Source: Candidatus Delongbacteria bacterium (GTDB taxonomy: Bacteria > CAIWAD01). From it: a stretch of DNA of 63,793 nucleotides. Shown here one piece after another: positions 1 to 8,823 of the stretch. Position 1 is the stretch's first letter. The number at the start of each line of letters is the position of its first letter. Made by a program: the position numbers and the translations under genes. The notes under the pieces are model-generated. The model saw nothing but the letters and a program-made list of their open reading frames with translations. It did no database searches and was not told where the DNA came from. The DNA is taken from assembly GCA_020634015.1 (NCBI GenBank), contig JACKCN010000009.1, positions 1 to 63,793 on the forward strand. Reading direction: 5' to 3'.

Positions 1-146
1 GTGCAGCAGGCGTCCTGCCACAGGTGCTAGAAATGGGCCGGGCTCATGCGGGATTCAGGCGACTTGTGCGCTCTTCACAAGCCGATCCGGGCCCCGAATG
101 ATAGATTGGGCGCCAAACTCACGATTCCACCTCCGGGAGGCGCCAG

Positions 147-1385
147 ATGGACAGCATGGACCGCATCGTCACCATCATTCTGGGCGGAGGGCGCGGCACG
201 CGTCTGATGCCGCTGACCCGCATGCGCAGCAAGCCCGCCGTGCCCTTCGGGGGCAAGTACCGCCTGGTGGACATTCCCATTTCCAACTGCATTCACGCGG
301 GGCTGTACAAGGTCTTCGTGCTGACCCAGTTCAACAGTTTCTCGCTGAACCGGCACGTGAACCTGAGCTACTACATCAAGGATTTTCGTAACAGCTTCGT
401 GGAAATCTTCGCGGCCGAGCAGACCCCCGAGAACATGAACTGGTTCCAGGGCACGGCCGACGCCGTGCGCCAGGTGATGAAACACCTGCGCAACTACGAC
501 CCGGACTATGTGCTGATCCTCTCCGGCGACCAGCTGTATACCATGGACCTGCGCGACCTGGTGGAAACCCACATGCGCGACGGTGACCGCGGGATCACGG
601 TGGCCACCACGATGGTCAACCGGGAAACGGCCAGTGCACTGGGGCTGATGCGCGTGGGCGAGAACAACCGGATCACCGAGTTCGTCGAGAAGCCCACCGA
701 TCCCGGCGTGCTTGACAGCCTGCAGCAGCCCGACGGGCGCTTCATCGCCAGCATGGGCATCTATGTCTTCGACCGCAAGGTGCTGGACCAGCTGATTGAC
801 GGCTACCCCGAGCACACCGACTTCGGCAAGGAGATCATCCCCCACGCCATGCGCTCGGTGACCACCAAGGCCTACGTGCACGACGGCTACTGGGAAGACA
901 TTGGAACCATCGGCAGTTTCTACGAGGCCAACCTGCTGCTGACCCGGCCCCAGGCCGAAGTCAAGCTCTTCAACATGGACAAGCCGATCTATACTCACGC
1001 GCGCTTCCTGCCCCCCAGCCATCTGGGCAGCGTCACTCTCACCGACAGCCTGCTCTGCGACGGGTGTTACATCGAAGGCGGCGAGATCCGCAACAGCGTG
1101 ATCGGCATCCGCACGGTCATTGGCGAGAATGTGCTCATCGAGCGCAGCGTGCTGATGGGAGCGGAGAAGTATCACAAGGTGGGCGAGGGAGACGGCCACT
1201 GCACGGTGGACGACGGCAGCGTGATCCGCAACGCCATCATCGACCGCGACGTGCGCATCGGTCGACGGGTCCGGCTGGAGAACCGGGACAACCTGCAGGA
1301 ATACGATGACGGGCTGGTGGAAATCCGCGATGGCGTGATCGTGGTTCCCAAGGGCACCGAGATTCCTGAAGGGTACGTGCTCTAG
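147..1385 (+). CDS. glgC: Glucose-1-phosphate adenylyltransferase (ADP-glucose pyrophosphorylase)
   Basis: Makes ADP-glucose from glucose-1-phosphate and ATP, the committed step of bacterial glycogen synthesis in the cytoplasm. The 412-residue product has the nucleotide-binding loop GGGRGTRL at residues 13-20, followed by the KPAVPFGGKYRLVDIPISN signature, the WFQGTADAVRQ substrate motif near residue 98 and the YWEDIGTI motif. A C-terminal left-handed beta-helix region is visible as repeated I/V-G hexapeptides. YWEDIGTI and the overall length are closer to the plant/cyanobacterial type than to the enteric type (family knowledge). A GGGAGG Shine-Dalgarno sequence at about 135-140 supports the start at 147; an in-frame ATG at 156 is an alternative. 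No other glycogen gene is adjacent. The stop lies 16 bp from that of the convergent response regulator. Confidence 0.95.
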   Translation: MDSMDRIVTIILGGGRGTRLMPLTRMRSKPAVPFGGKYRLVDIPISNCIHAGLYKVFVLTQFNSFSLNRHVNLSYYIKDFRNSFVEIFAAEQTPENMNWFQGTADAVRQVMKHLRNYDPDYVLILSGDQLYTMDLRDLVETHMRDGDRGITVATTMVNRETASALGLMRVGENNRITEFVEKPTDPGVLDSLQQPDGRFIASMGIYVFDRKVLDQLIDGYPEHTDFGKEIIPHAMRSVTTKAYVHDGYWEDIGTIGSFYEANLLLTRPQAEVKLFNMDKPIYTHARFLPPSHLGSVTLTDSLLCDGCYIEGGEIRNSVIGIRTVIGENVLIERSVLMGAEKYHKVGEGDGHCTVDDGSVIRNAIIDRDVRIGRRVRLENRDNLQEYDDGLVEIRDGVIVVPKGTEIPEGYVL

Positions 1386-1401
1386 GGCACGCCGAAGCTG
1401 C

Positions 1402-2664
1402 TCAGGCGTCCAGGCAATTGCGGATCAGCGGATCCAGATTCTGCAGGCTGAACGGTTTGTTGAGGATGATCGCGTCCTCGAGATACCCGGGCGCCACTTC
1501 CTCGAGAGTCCGGTTGTAGCCCGTCATCAGAATCGCCGGCAATCCCGGATAGCGGTTGCGCAGGTGCAGGTACAGCTGGAAACCGTTCATGCGCGGCATG
1601 TAGATGTCCGAGATCACCAGACTCACCTTGTTCTGCTTCAGCAGCCTCAGCGCTTCTTCGCCGTTCTCCGCCTGCAACACGGTGTAATGGATCAGCCGCA
1701 GGTACTGGGCGATCACCGAGCGGAACTCATCGTCATCGTCCACCAGCAGAATCGTGTCGTTGATGTTGCGCAGGCGTTGTTCCAGCTCCTTGCCACGCAG
1801 ACTGGTGGGAACCACGGAACTCTGCTCAAGCATCGGGCGCGTCGCGGGGGACTTGCCCGTATCCTGGCGCGCCAGACGCAACAGTGCGTACAGGTTCTGC
1901 CCCAGCTTGCGAATGCTCTGTTCGTCCTCGGGATAGGAGTACACGGTTCCCACGTAATCCGGTTGCTTGCGCTTCCAGCTTTCCGAAAGATCCGCGGGCA
2001 CGATGAAGTTGATTCCGCAATGGGGAAAGAGGCGGGACAGGTTGGCCAGAGGCCCCAGAGCGCGGGTGACACCGCGTGGATCAATCAGCACCATGTCCGG
2101 GGGGGCGCTCATGAACTCGCCCGAGAGAGCATTGAAGTCGTTGACCACGCGCAGATGGAACTTGTCTCCCTCCAGTGCGGCACAGACGCTTTCGACGCGC
2201 TGACGATCGTTGAGAAACAGGATCATTGAAAATGCCTGAGTCTCGTTGCCGTCAGTCTCGCGTTCGACCGGCTGGTCCCGCAGACGCAGCAGTTCGCGAA
2301 TCATGGCCACCACTGAAGCACCCGAATCCAGACAGCCCATCACTCCAAAGGTTTCCAGATCATCTTTCTGAGCCGTCAGCTCGGCGCTGCCGGCTTGTGA
2401 ATTGCCGCGTGCCACAGCCACCAACTTTGCCAAGGGTTTTCCGTTGTCCCGGCAGAGCCTGAGCACGTCGTAGAGCTCGGGGCCCATGTTCTTGGTATCC
2501 AGGACCAGAATCAGGGGAGCCCCTTCCCAGATTTCGGGCAGCGCGTCCAGCGGCTGGCGGACCGTATGGATTGTTCGGTAGCCCTCCCTGCGCAATTCCT
2601 TGTCCAGATCTTCGGCCCAGCGATCGTTGCGGGAGATCACCAGCACCTTTTCTTCTGCGGCCAT
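1402..2664 (-). CDS. Response regulator with C-terminal receiver domain and receiver-like N-terminal domains
   Basis: A 420-residue signalling protein. Residues 302-420 are a canonical receiver domain: acidic cluster DDDD near 309-312, phospho-acceptor Asp353 in the SDIYMPRMNG context, Thr381 and Lys403 (NKPF). Residues 1-100 and about 160-260 each resemble receiver folds (a hydrophobic strand ending in an acidic or VLDT/LIDP turn) but lack the full acidic pocket, so they are probably degenerate receivers. No DNA-binding or enzymatic output domain is visible, so output is likely through protein-protein contact. I chose the ATG at 2664 because the receiver-like fold begins immediately after it; the open frame extends upstream only through unstructured sequence. 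It is convergent with glgC, and no cognate kinase is adjacent. Confidence 0.8.
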   Translation of the reverse strand: MAAEEKVLVISRNDRWAEDLDKELRREGYRTIHTVRQPLDALPEIWEGAPLILVLDTKNMGPELYDVLRLCRDNGKPLAKLVAVARGNSQAGSAELTAQKDDLETFGVMGCLDSGASVVAMIRELLRLRDQPVERETDGNETQAFSMILFLNDRQRVESVCAALEGDKFHLRVVNDFNALSGEFMSAPPDMVLIDPRGVTRALGPLANLSRLFPHCGINFIVPADLSESWKRKQPDYVGTVYSYPEDEQSIRKLGQNLYALLRLARQDTGKSPATRPMLEQSSVVPTSLRGKELEQRLRNINDTILLVDDDDEFRSVIAQYLRLIHYTVLQAENGEEALRLLKQNKVSLVISDIYMPRMNGFQLYLHLRNRYPGLPAILMTGYNRTLEEVAPGYLEDAIILNKPFSLQNLDPLIRNCLDA

Positions 2665-2872
2665 GCGTATTCCAGTATTGCGATCAACAGTGTGGTCAGC
2701 TCGTCCTTGATGCCGTGCCGTCCTTCGGTTATCGTCCGGGAATGGGATCGCTTTGATGCCCCGCGGACCTGACGAACACTCCGGATTCCTACATTCGCCG
2801 CGTGTCCCGGATCGATTTCCAGGAGCAAGGAAGATCGTTCCAGCAGTGTGGCCCAGCCTGAAGGAGTATTCC

Positions 2873-4564
2873 ATGCACGCCATCGTCGAATGCGTTCCCA
2901 ACTTTTCTGACGGCCGGAATCCGGACGTCATGCGTCAGATCTGCGCCGAGATCGAGTCCGTGGCCGGGGTGACCCTGCTGGACGTGGATCCCGGCGCTGC
3001 CACCAACCGCACGGTGGTCACCCTTGTCGGTCCTCCGGATCAGGTCTGCGAGGCGGCATTCAGGGCAATCCGCAAGGCTCAGCAGCTGATTGACATGCGC
3101 CAGCACCATGGAGAGCACCCGCGCATGGGGGCCACGGATGTCTGCCCCCTGGTGCCGGTTTCCGGCTGCACACTCGAAGACTGTGCCCGCTGGGCCAGCG
3201 CACTGGGAAAGCGGGTCGGCGAGGAGCTGGGAATTCCGGTCTACCTCTATGAGCACGCGGCCACCCGCCCCGAGCGACGCAACCTGGCCACCGTGCGCTC
3301 CGGCGAGTATGAAGCCCTGGGGCAGAAGCTGCTGGATCCGGAATGGCAGCCCGACTTCGGCCCGGCGCGTTTCGACGAGTCCCAGCAGCGCAGCGGGGCT
3401 ACCGTGATCGGCGCCCGGGAGTTCCTGATCGCCTGGAACATCAATTTCAACACCACCGACAAGATGCTGGCGCACGAGGTGGCCCTGACCGTGCGCGAGA
3501 GCGGGCGTTTTGCCCGCAATGCCGACGGCACCCTCATGCGCGATGCCAATGGCGCCAAGATCCACCAGCCCGGGCTGCTCAAGTCGGTGAAAGCCGTGGG
3601 TTGGTACATCGACGAGTACCAGCGCGCCCAGTTGTCCATGAACCTGACCAGTTACCGTGATACGCCCCTGCACCGGGCTTTCGAAGTGGTGGAGCAGGAA
3701 GCCGCCAGGCTTGGATTGCGTATCACGGGCAGCGAACTGGTGGGACTGGTGCCGCTGGAATCGCTGCTCGAGGCAGGACGTCATTTTCTCAGGAAGCAGG
3801 GGCGCCTCGCGGCCGCCAGTGAGGCGGAGCTGATCCGGGTGGCCGAGATCAGTCTGGGCCTTTCCGAACTGTCACCCTTCAACGCCGACGAGAAGATCGT
3901 GGAGTACAGAGTGCGCGGGCGTGCCGGAAGGTTGGTTGGCATGACTGTGTGCGACTTCGGCGACCTGCTGGGCTCCGAGGCACCGGCACCCGGTGGAGGC
4001 AGCGTGGCGGCACTCTGCGGTGCGCTGGCTTCCGGCCTGGCCTCCATGGTGGCCGCGCTGACCTTCGGCAAGAAGGACTATCGGATGCACGACGAGGCCA
4101 TGGACCGGATTGCCGACAAATGCCAGCAGCTGCGTGGTTTCTTCACCCGGATGATCGACGAGGACACCGAAGCCTTCAACCGGGTGATGGCGGCCATCCG
4201 GATGCCGCGCGCCAGTGAGGAAGAAAAGGAGGCCCGTGAACGAGCGATCGTGGCCGCCAACCGCGAAGCGACCCTGGTGCCCTTCCGGGTGGTGGAAGCA
4301 TGCCCCGAGCTGGTGCGTCTGATCGCGGAAGTGGCCGAGAAGGGCAACCGCAATTCTCTCTCCGACGCGGGCGTGGCCGCACTGGCCGTGGGCACCTGCT
4401 GCGACGGAGCCGCGATGAACGTGCGGATCAATCTGGCCAGTTGCGAGGATCGCCTCTGGGCCTGCGATCTGGACGACCGCACGACCAACCTGCAACTGCA
4501 GGTGCGGTCGCAGCGGGAGCAGATTCTCGAGCGGATCAGGACCGAACTGTCCGTCAAGCCCTGA
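2873..4564 (+). CDS. ftcD: Bifunctional glutamate formimidoyltransferase / formimidoyltetrahydrofolate cyclodeaminase
   Basis: Links histidine breakdown to one-carbon metabolism. The N-terminal part moves the formimino group from formiminoglutamate to tetrahydrofolate; the C-terminal part releases ammonia to give methenyl-THF. The 563-residue product has the transferase domain at about 1-300 with the conserved His82 in the EHPRMGATDV motif, and the cyclodeaminase domain from about 350, starting with the FGDLLGSEAPAPGGGSVAA motif. Length and domain order match the animal and bacterial fused FTCD. An AAGGAG site at 2861-2866 fixes the ATG at 2873; the longer open frame upstream is not supported. 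No hut genes (hutH, hutU, hutI) are adjacent, so the enzyme is encoded away from the rest of its pathway here. Confidence 0.93.
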   Translation: MHAIVECVPNFSDGRNPDVMRQICAEIESVAGVTLLDVDPGAATNRTVVTLVGPPDQVCEAAFRAIRKAQQLIDMRQHHGEHPRMGATDVCPLVPVSGCTLEDCARWASALGKRVGEELGIPVYLYEHAATRPERRNLATVRSGEYEALGQKLLDPEWQPDFGPARFDESQQRSGATVIGAREFLIAWNINFNTTDKMLAHEVALTVRESGRFARNADGTLMRDANGAKIHQPGLLKSVKAVGWYIDEYQRAQLSMNLTSYRDTPLHRAFEVVEQEAARLGLRITGSELVGLVPLESLLEAGRHFLRKQGRLAAASEAELIRVAEISLGLSELSPFNADEKIVEYRVRGRAGRLVGMTVCDFGDLLGSEAPAPGGGSVAALCGALASGLASMVAALTFGKKDYRMHDEAMDRIADKCQQLRGFFTRMIDEDTEAFNRVMAAIRMPRASEEEKEARERAIVAANREATLVPFRVVEACPELVRLIAEVAEKGNRNSLSDAGVAALAVGTCCDGAAMNVRINLASCEDRLWACDLDDRTTNLQLQVRSQREQILERIRTELSVKP

Positions 4565-4637
4565 AGGCCCGCTCCGGACACCATGGGGCCCGGTTCTGCG
4601 GGACCGACCACCCCGCACAAACCGTGGACAACTGCCG

Positions 4638-5426
4638 ATGCCCCGAGATCGTGAGACACTGCGGCGGGTGTTCCTCGAGGAATTGCCCGCCTGCAGCCTG
4701 GTTCGGGCCGCCTGGTTCGGAGGCAGTGATGCCACGGATCGGACGGACCGCTGGTCCGATGTGGACCTGTACGTGCTGGTGCAGCCCGGCCGGACAGAAG
4801 ACTACTGTGAGCGGCAGGAGTGCTGGCTGGAACGGGTGGCGCCCGTGCTGCGTCGCTACCGCCTGCCCGAGCCCACGGCTCATGGTGCTCGTCAGGAGTT
4901 CATCCAGTTCGAGGGATTGCCCGAAGAACACATGCTGGATGTCTGTGTGCTCGAGTCCTTCGACCCCGGCGCCTGGATCGGGGTCGCCCGGCACGGCACG
5001 CCGCAGGTGATCCACGACCCGGAGAGTCTTCTGCTGGAGCCGGCCGTGGACCGTGATGCACTGACCGAGCGGCTGCAGGCCCGTCGGGCGACTCTCGGGA
5101 CCACCTTCCCGCTGTTCCTGCATCTGGCGCCCAAGGCCGCACGCCGTGGCCTGCCCATCGAGGCCCAGGCGTGTTACCACTCCTTCGTGTTGCGTCCGCT
5201 GGTCGAGTTGCTCCGCCTGCGCTACTGCCCGCAGCGGCACGATTATGGCTTGCGCTATCTGGAGCAGGATCTGCCGGCGGAGGCATATGCCGAGTTGCTG
5301 GCTCTGGCCTGGCCAACCGGCATCGAAGCGCTGCCCCGGGACTGCGAGCTGGCCTCGGAACTGTTCTGGCGGACGATGGCGCAGCTTGAACGGGATGGCA
5401 TTCGCTTTCCGGCACCTCCAGCTTGA
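4638..5426 (+). CDS. Nucleotidyltransferase-domain protein
   Basis: A 262-residue protein of the DNA polymerase beta-like nucleotidyltransferase superfamily. The N-terminal signature is visible: Gly28-Gly29-Ser30 followed by the metal-binding pair Asp41-x-Asp43, leading into a hydrophobic strand (LYVLV). The rest is mainly helical and resembles the C-terminal helical part of aminoglycoside adenylyltransferase-like or MNT-type proteins, but I cannot name a substrate. There is no adjacent HEPN partner, so a toxin-antitoxin MNT/HEPN pair is not supported. The start at 4638 follows ftcD by 73 bp with no strong Shine-Dalgarno. The role is unassigned beyond the fold; resistance or tRNA/protein nucleotidylation would be guesses. 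Confidence 0.6.
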   Translation: MPRDRETLRRVFLEELPACSLVRAAWFGGSDATDRTDRWSDVDLYVLVQPGRTEDYCERQECWLERVAPVLRRYRLPEPTAHGARQEFIQFEGLPEEHMLDVCVLESFDPGAWIGVARHGTPQVIHDPESLLLEPAVDRDALTERLQARRATLGTTFPLFLHLAPKAARRGLPIEAQACYHSFVLRPLVELLRLRYCPQRHDYGLRYLEQDLPAEAYAELLALAWPTGIEALPRDCELASELFWRTMAQLERDGIRFPAPPA

Positions 5427-5489
5427 GATGCGTCAAGCGAATGTTGCCGACTTCTGCCGATCATGACGGGCACGCAAACAGGAGCCCGC

Positions 5490-5942
5490 ATGCATCGATC
5501 AGCTCTCACCGTGCTCTGCCTGCTTGCCTGGACCATGCTGGCCAGCGCACGCGCTCTCACCCCGTCCACAGCCGCTTGCCCGGCGCTCCCGGAGCTGCGG
5601 GACTCCACGCCGGGGCGGGCCCTCTGTCTTGCTGAGCAGACGACCCCTGAGCTGGCGCATCGGCCCGATCATGATGGACCCGCGGCTGGCATCCTCAGCT
5701 GCGACCCCTGTTCGGAGACCGGCGGGACACGAATCCGGTTCCGGGTCGTGCAGGCCGGCCAGGTGACTCTCACGCTGTACTCCGACGACGGCCGTCTGTT
5801 GCGAACCCTTGTGAATCGCCCGCTTGCGGAAGGACTGCACGAAGAACTGCTGGGCAGCCAGACCCTGGCCCCCGGCAAGTACTTGCTGGAACTCGCCTGC
5901 CGCCACCGCCACCAGCGTTGCCGTCTGCTCCTGGTGAAATGA
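5490..5942 (+). CDS. Small exported protein with FlgD-like C-terminal beta domain
   Basis: A 150-residue exported protein. A signal peptide is clear: MHR, then a hydrophobic core (ALTVLCLLAWTMLASA) and an ARA cleavage-like site. The C-terminal about 75 residues form a FlgD-like Ig beta sandwich (VTLTLYSDDGRLLRTLV, then APGKYLLELACRH) ending in the short basic tail LLLVK. In FCB bacteria this type of ending is associated with type IX-like sorting to the surface (family knowledge; T9SS genes are not in this window). The start at 5490 is preferred over the in-frame ATG at 5463 because GGAG at 5481-5484 is correctly spaced and the signal peptide starts there. Function of the mature part is unknown. 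Confidence 0.6.
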   Translation: MHRSALTVLCLLAWTMLASARALTPSTAACPALPELRDSTPGRALCLAEQTTPELAHRPDHDGPAAGILSCDPCSETGGTRIRFRVVQAGQVTLTLYSDDGRLLRTLVNRPLAEGLHEELLGSQTLAPGKYLLELACRHRHQRCRLLLVK

Positions 5943-6087
5943 CGCCACCGACGCCCCGTTCGGCGTCTCCCGGCTCCCCCGCACGCAAAACCTGACCCGC
6001 CATGCGCCGATACTCCCGGAGCGGAATGGTCGTGCATTCCATCGTTCCGCATTGGCCCGCATCGGCCCGTGTTGGAATCGAACGTCC

Positions 6088-6933
6088 ATGCTGTTGAAGC
6101 TGCTCGAACTATTGCTGGGTCCCGAACCGGGATTCACCCTGGAACAACGCCTGCTGAATGGAGCTCTCTTCTGTTCAGCGGGTGCCGCTACCCTGCTCTG
6201 TCTGTCCGACATGATGTTGAGATTGGGGCCGGAAGTCTGGTTGTTCTCGCTGTCGTCCAGTCTGACCATTGGAGGCTTGTACCTGCTGGGGCGGATGGGG
6301 TTCACGGGGCAGTGGTTGACCTGGGCCTTGTTCAGCAGTCTGGGCGCGGCGGCCATCTACGCCTGGATCGCCGTAGGTGGGCATCAGGGCGCCGCACCCC
6401 TGATCCTGGTCTGCATGGCCGCGGTGGTTCCCGCACTGTTTCAGGGCAGCCACCGGATCGCGGCCTGGATGTTCGTGCTGCTGGAAATCCTCGCTCTGTT
6501 CGAGTGGCAGCGCCGATTCCCCGATTGGGTTCGCAGCATCCGCAACCACGAACTCCATATCCATGACGTCGAAGTGAGTCTGCTGCTGGTTGGCGCGGGC
6601 ATTTCGGGCATGGTGAGTCTGGTGGTGTACAACTATCGCCAGCAACGCGTGCGCACCCAGGAGCTGAACGATGCGCTGCGAATCAGCTCACAGGCACTGG
6701 AAGAGCGCAATCAGACGCTCAGCCGGGCCCTGGAGGAGATCCGGGCCCTGCGCGGAATCATTCCGATCTGCTCCCACTGCAAGAAGGTTCGCAACGATGA
6801 TGGGCTCTATGAAGCGGTCGAGAAGTACATCTCACGTCACAGCGATGCGGATTTTTCGCACACGATCTGTCCCGATTGCATCAGTGAGTACTACTCCGAG
6901 TACGATGACGACTCGCCCGCTGACAGCCATTGA
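6088..6933 (+). CDS. Polytopic membrane protein with C-terminal CxxC ribbon
   Basis: A 281-residue protein. About six hydrophobic segments fill residues 20-195, followed by a short coiled coil (about 200-228). The tail begins with an IIPICSHCKKVRND motif and closes with ICPDCISEYY, giving two CxxC pairs about 30 residues apart with conserved His in between. This tail is familiar as the C-terminal extension of many bacterial PAS and receiver-domain proteins, where its function is unknown (established observation). Attaching it directly to a membrane sensor region through a coiled coil, with no PAS, kinase or receiver domain, is the odd feature. I chose the ATG at 6088 because it directly precedes the first hydrophobic segment; an ATG at 6052 is possible. 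The ribosome-binding site is weak. Confidence 0.6.
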   Translation: MLLKLLELLLGPEPGFTLEQRLLNGALFCSAGAATLLCLSDMMLRLGPEVWLFSLSSSLTIGGLYLLGRMGFTGQWLTWALFSSLGAAAIYAWIAVGGHQGAAPLILVCMAAVVPALFQGSHRIAAWMFVLLEILALFEWQRRFPDWVRSIRNHELHIHDVEVSLLLVGAGISGMVSLVVYNYRQQRVRTQELNDALRISSQALEERNQTLSRALEEIRALRGIIPICSHCKKVRNDDGLYEAVEKYISRHSDADFSHTICPDCISEYYSEYDDDSPADSH

Positions 6934-6969
6934 GCAGGATCCCCCGGTTCTTGAGACGCAGCACCCCGC

Positions 6970-8823
6970 TCACCGAACCGGTTCGGCAAGGGCACTCAGT
7001 GCATCACGCAATCCACTGGAACGCTCCAGGCGCGTGGCCGCCGCATCCAGCAGAGTCCTGCGCGAGGCCAGGACCTGCAGACTCTCCCGGGCCCGGCTGA
7101 GCGCCGTGTAGACCAGCTCGCGACAGAGCACGCGCCGTGACTGATCGGGCAGCAGTACCAGCACGCGTGCATACTCCGAGCCCTGGCTCTTGTGAATGGT
7201 GATCGCCCAGGCTGGCTTCCAGGGAGGCAGCAGGGCCGCCGGAAGCAGCCGCAGCGAGTGACCTTCCCGGAAGGCCGCCAGCAGTTGGCCGTCCTGCAGC
7301 ACAAACACACCGCCATCCCCGTTGAACAGTCCGCGCTCCGCGGCGTTTCCCACCACCATCAAGGGCATGCCCGGCGCGCCTGCGCCCAGTGCCAGATCGG
7401 CACGCTCGCCAAAGAAGTGCTGTGCCGCGAACCGGTTCACCGCGTCCACGCCCAGCGGCCCCAGATTGAGGGCGCAGAGGATCTGGCGACTTTCCCACAG
7501 TGCCAGCAACTGCTCGGCATCCGCGGGAAGCGACCCGGGCGCGGGCAGAAAGCTGGACAGCAGGCCGGGCAGCTCCCGGGCTCCGGGCAGGTCGCGTCGG
7601 CTGAGTCCCGACTCATTCTCGTGATCCAGAATCTGCAACAGAGTCTCGCCATCGCCCTGGCGCAGTGCCGTGCTGGCACGCCCGATGGGACTCTCCGCCG
7701 CGAATCGGTGACTGTGATCCAGATGCATCCGGTGATCGCGCGTGGGCAGTGCGGGCCCACCTGTGGCACGGGGAAGAGAATGCTCCATTCCGCACCAGCT
7801 CTCCAGAAGGTCGGCCAGTTCCGGTGACAGCGAGTCGTCCTCGGGACAGAGATCGGCCAGCACGCTGCCCGCTTCCACGGAGGAGAGCTGGTCCCGGTCG
7901 CCCAGCAGGATCAGACGTGCTCCGGCGGGCAGGGCTTCCAGCAGGCGGGCCATCAGCGACAGGTCCACCATGGAGGCCTCATCCACCACCAGCAGATCCA
8001 GCTCCAGCGGACGCTCGCGCGTGTACGCGGCCCGTTCGGAGTCGGGGCGCAGCCCCAGCAATCGATGCAGCGTCAGGGGCGCCGCCAGGGGAGCACCGTC
8101 CAGGGTGGGGCTGGCCGCCAGAGCCTGCTGCATGCGAGCCGCAGCCTTGCCCGTGGGCGCTGCCAGCACGATGCGTGGCTGACTGCCGGCTCCGGGGGGC
8201 GCCAGGCTGGGCCAGAATCGTCTCAGCAGCTCAAGGATCCTGGACATGGTGGTTGTCTTGCCCGTGCCCGGACCGCCGGTGAGCAGCAGCAGACGGCTGT
8301 GCAGGGCCAGTGCCGCTGCGGCCCGCTGCCTGCCGGGCACCGGAAAGGCGGCCGCAAGCGCATGTCGCACCTCGTCCGGATCGAGTTCGGGAGGTGCTCC
8401 CTGACAGAGGGCAAGCAGGTCGTGTGCCAGCTGACGTTCCTGGACGAACTGGCGCAGCAGGTACAGCCGGTCGGCGTGATCCAGCACCAGAGGGGCCGTG
8501 TGTGGAGGCTGCGCACAGAGCCCGCTCTCCAGCAGCAGAGTGCGCCAGTCCGATTGAGCCAGTGTCGCGCACTGCTCGGGGTGCAGATCACTCGCCTGGC
8601 GCGTGAGGCCATCCAGGGGCAGGCAGACCTGGCGTTCTCCGGCTGCCCGGCTCAGCAGGGCAAGGGCCAGAGCCAGTACGGGCAACTGTGCCTCAGGCAG
8701 GGTGGGCCGGACCCGCTGGAGCAGGACGAGCGCGAAGGCGCGGTCCACCTCCTCGAAACCGTTCTCACCAGTGGATCCCTGCAGCAGGGTGTCGGCCGGA
8801 TGGCCGGGGCGCAACCAACTCAT
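6970..8823 (-). CDS. recD: RecBCD exonuclease V, alpha subunit RecD
   Basis: The 5'-to-3' helicase subunit of the RecBCD recombination and repair complex. The 617-residue product has an N-terminal subunit-interaction region, the Walker A motif GGPGTGKT at residues 183-190, Walker B as LLVVDEASMVD, motif III as LLGDRDQLSSVEAGSVL, and C-terminal superfamily 1 motifs V and VI (AITIHKSQGSEY and VYTALSRARESL). Length matches Escherichia coli RecD (608 residues). Its ATG overlaps the recB stop codon by 4 bp, so it is the last gene of a recC-recB-recD operon and translationally coupled. All catalytic motifs are intact. Confidence 0.95.
   Translation of the reverse strand: MSWLRPGHPADTLLQGSTGENGFEEVDRAFALVLLQRVRPTLPEAQLPVLALALALLSRAAGERQVCLPLDGLTRQASDLHPEQCATLAQSDWRTLLLESGLCAQPPHTAPLVLDHADRLYLLRQFVQERQLAHDLLALCQGAPPELDPDEVRHALAAAFPVPGRQRAAAALALHSRLLLLTGGPGTGKTTTMSRILELLRRFWPSLAPPGAGSQPRIVLAAPTGKAAARMQQALAASPTLDGAPLAAPLTLHRLLGLRPDSERAAYTRERPLELDLLVVDEASMVDLSLMARLLEALPAGARLILLGDRDQLSSVEAGSVLADLCPEDDSLSPELADLLESWCGMEHSLPRATGGPALPTRDHRMHLDHSHRFAAESPIGRASTALRQGDGETLLQILDHENESGLSRRDLPGARELPGLLSSFLPAPGSLPADAEQLLALWESRQILCALNLGPLGVDAVNRFAAQHFFGERADLALGAGAPGMPLMVVGNAAERGLFNGDGGVFVLQDGQLLAAFREGHSLRLLPAALLPPWKPAWAITIHKSQGSEYARVLVLLPDQSRRVLCRELVYTALSRARESLQVLASRRTLLDAAATRLERSSGLRDALSALAEPVR

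Noticed and set aside
75..1199. A 374-codon open frame antisense to glgC
   Set aside because: His/Gly/Val-rich shadow of a clear glgC gene.
4638..5426. MNT/HEPN toxin-antitoxin pair
   Set aside because: The nucleotidyltransferase has no small HEPN partner gene adjacent, and it is longer than MNT antitoxins.
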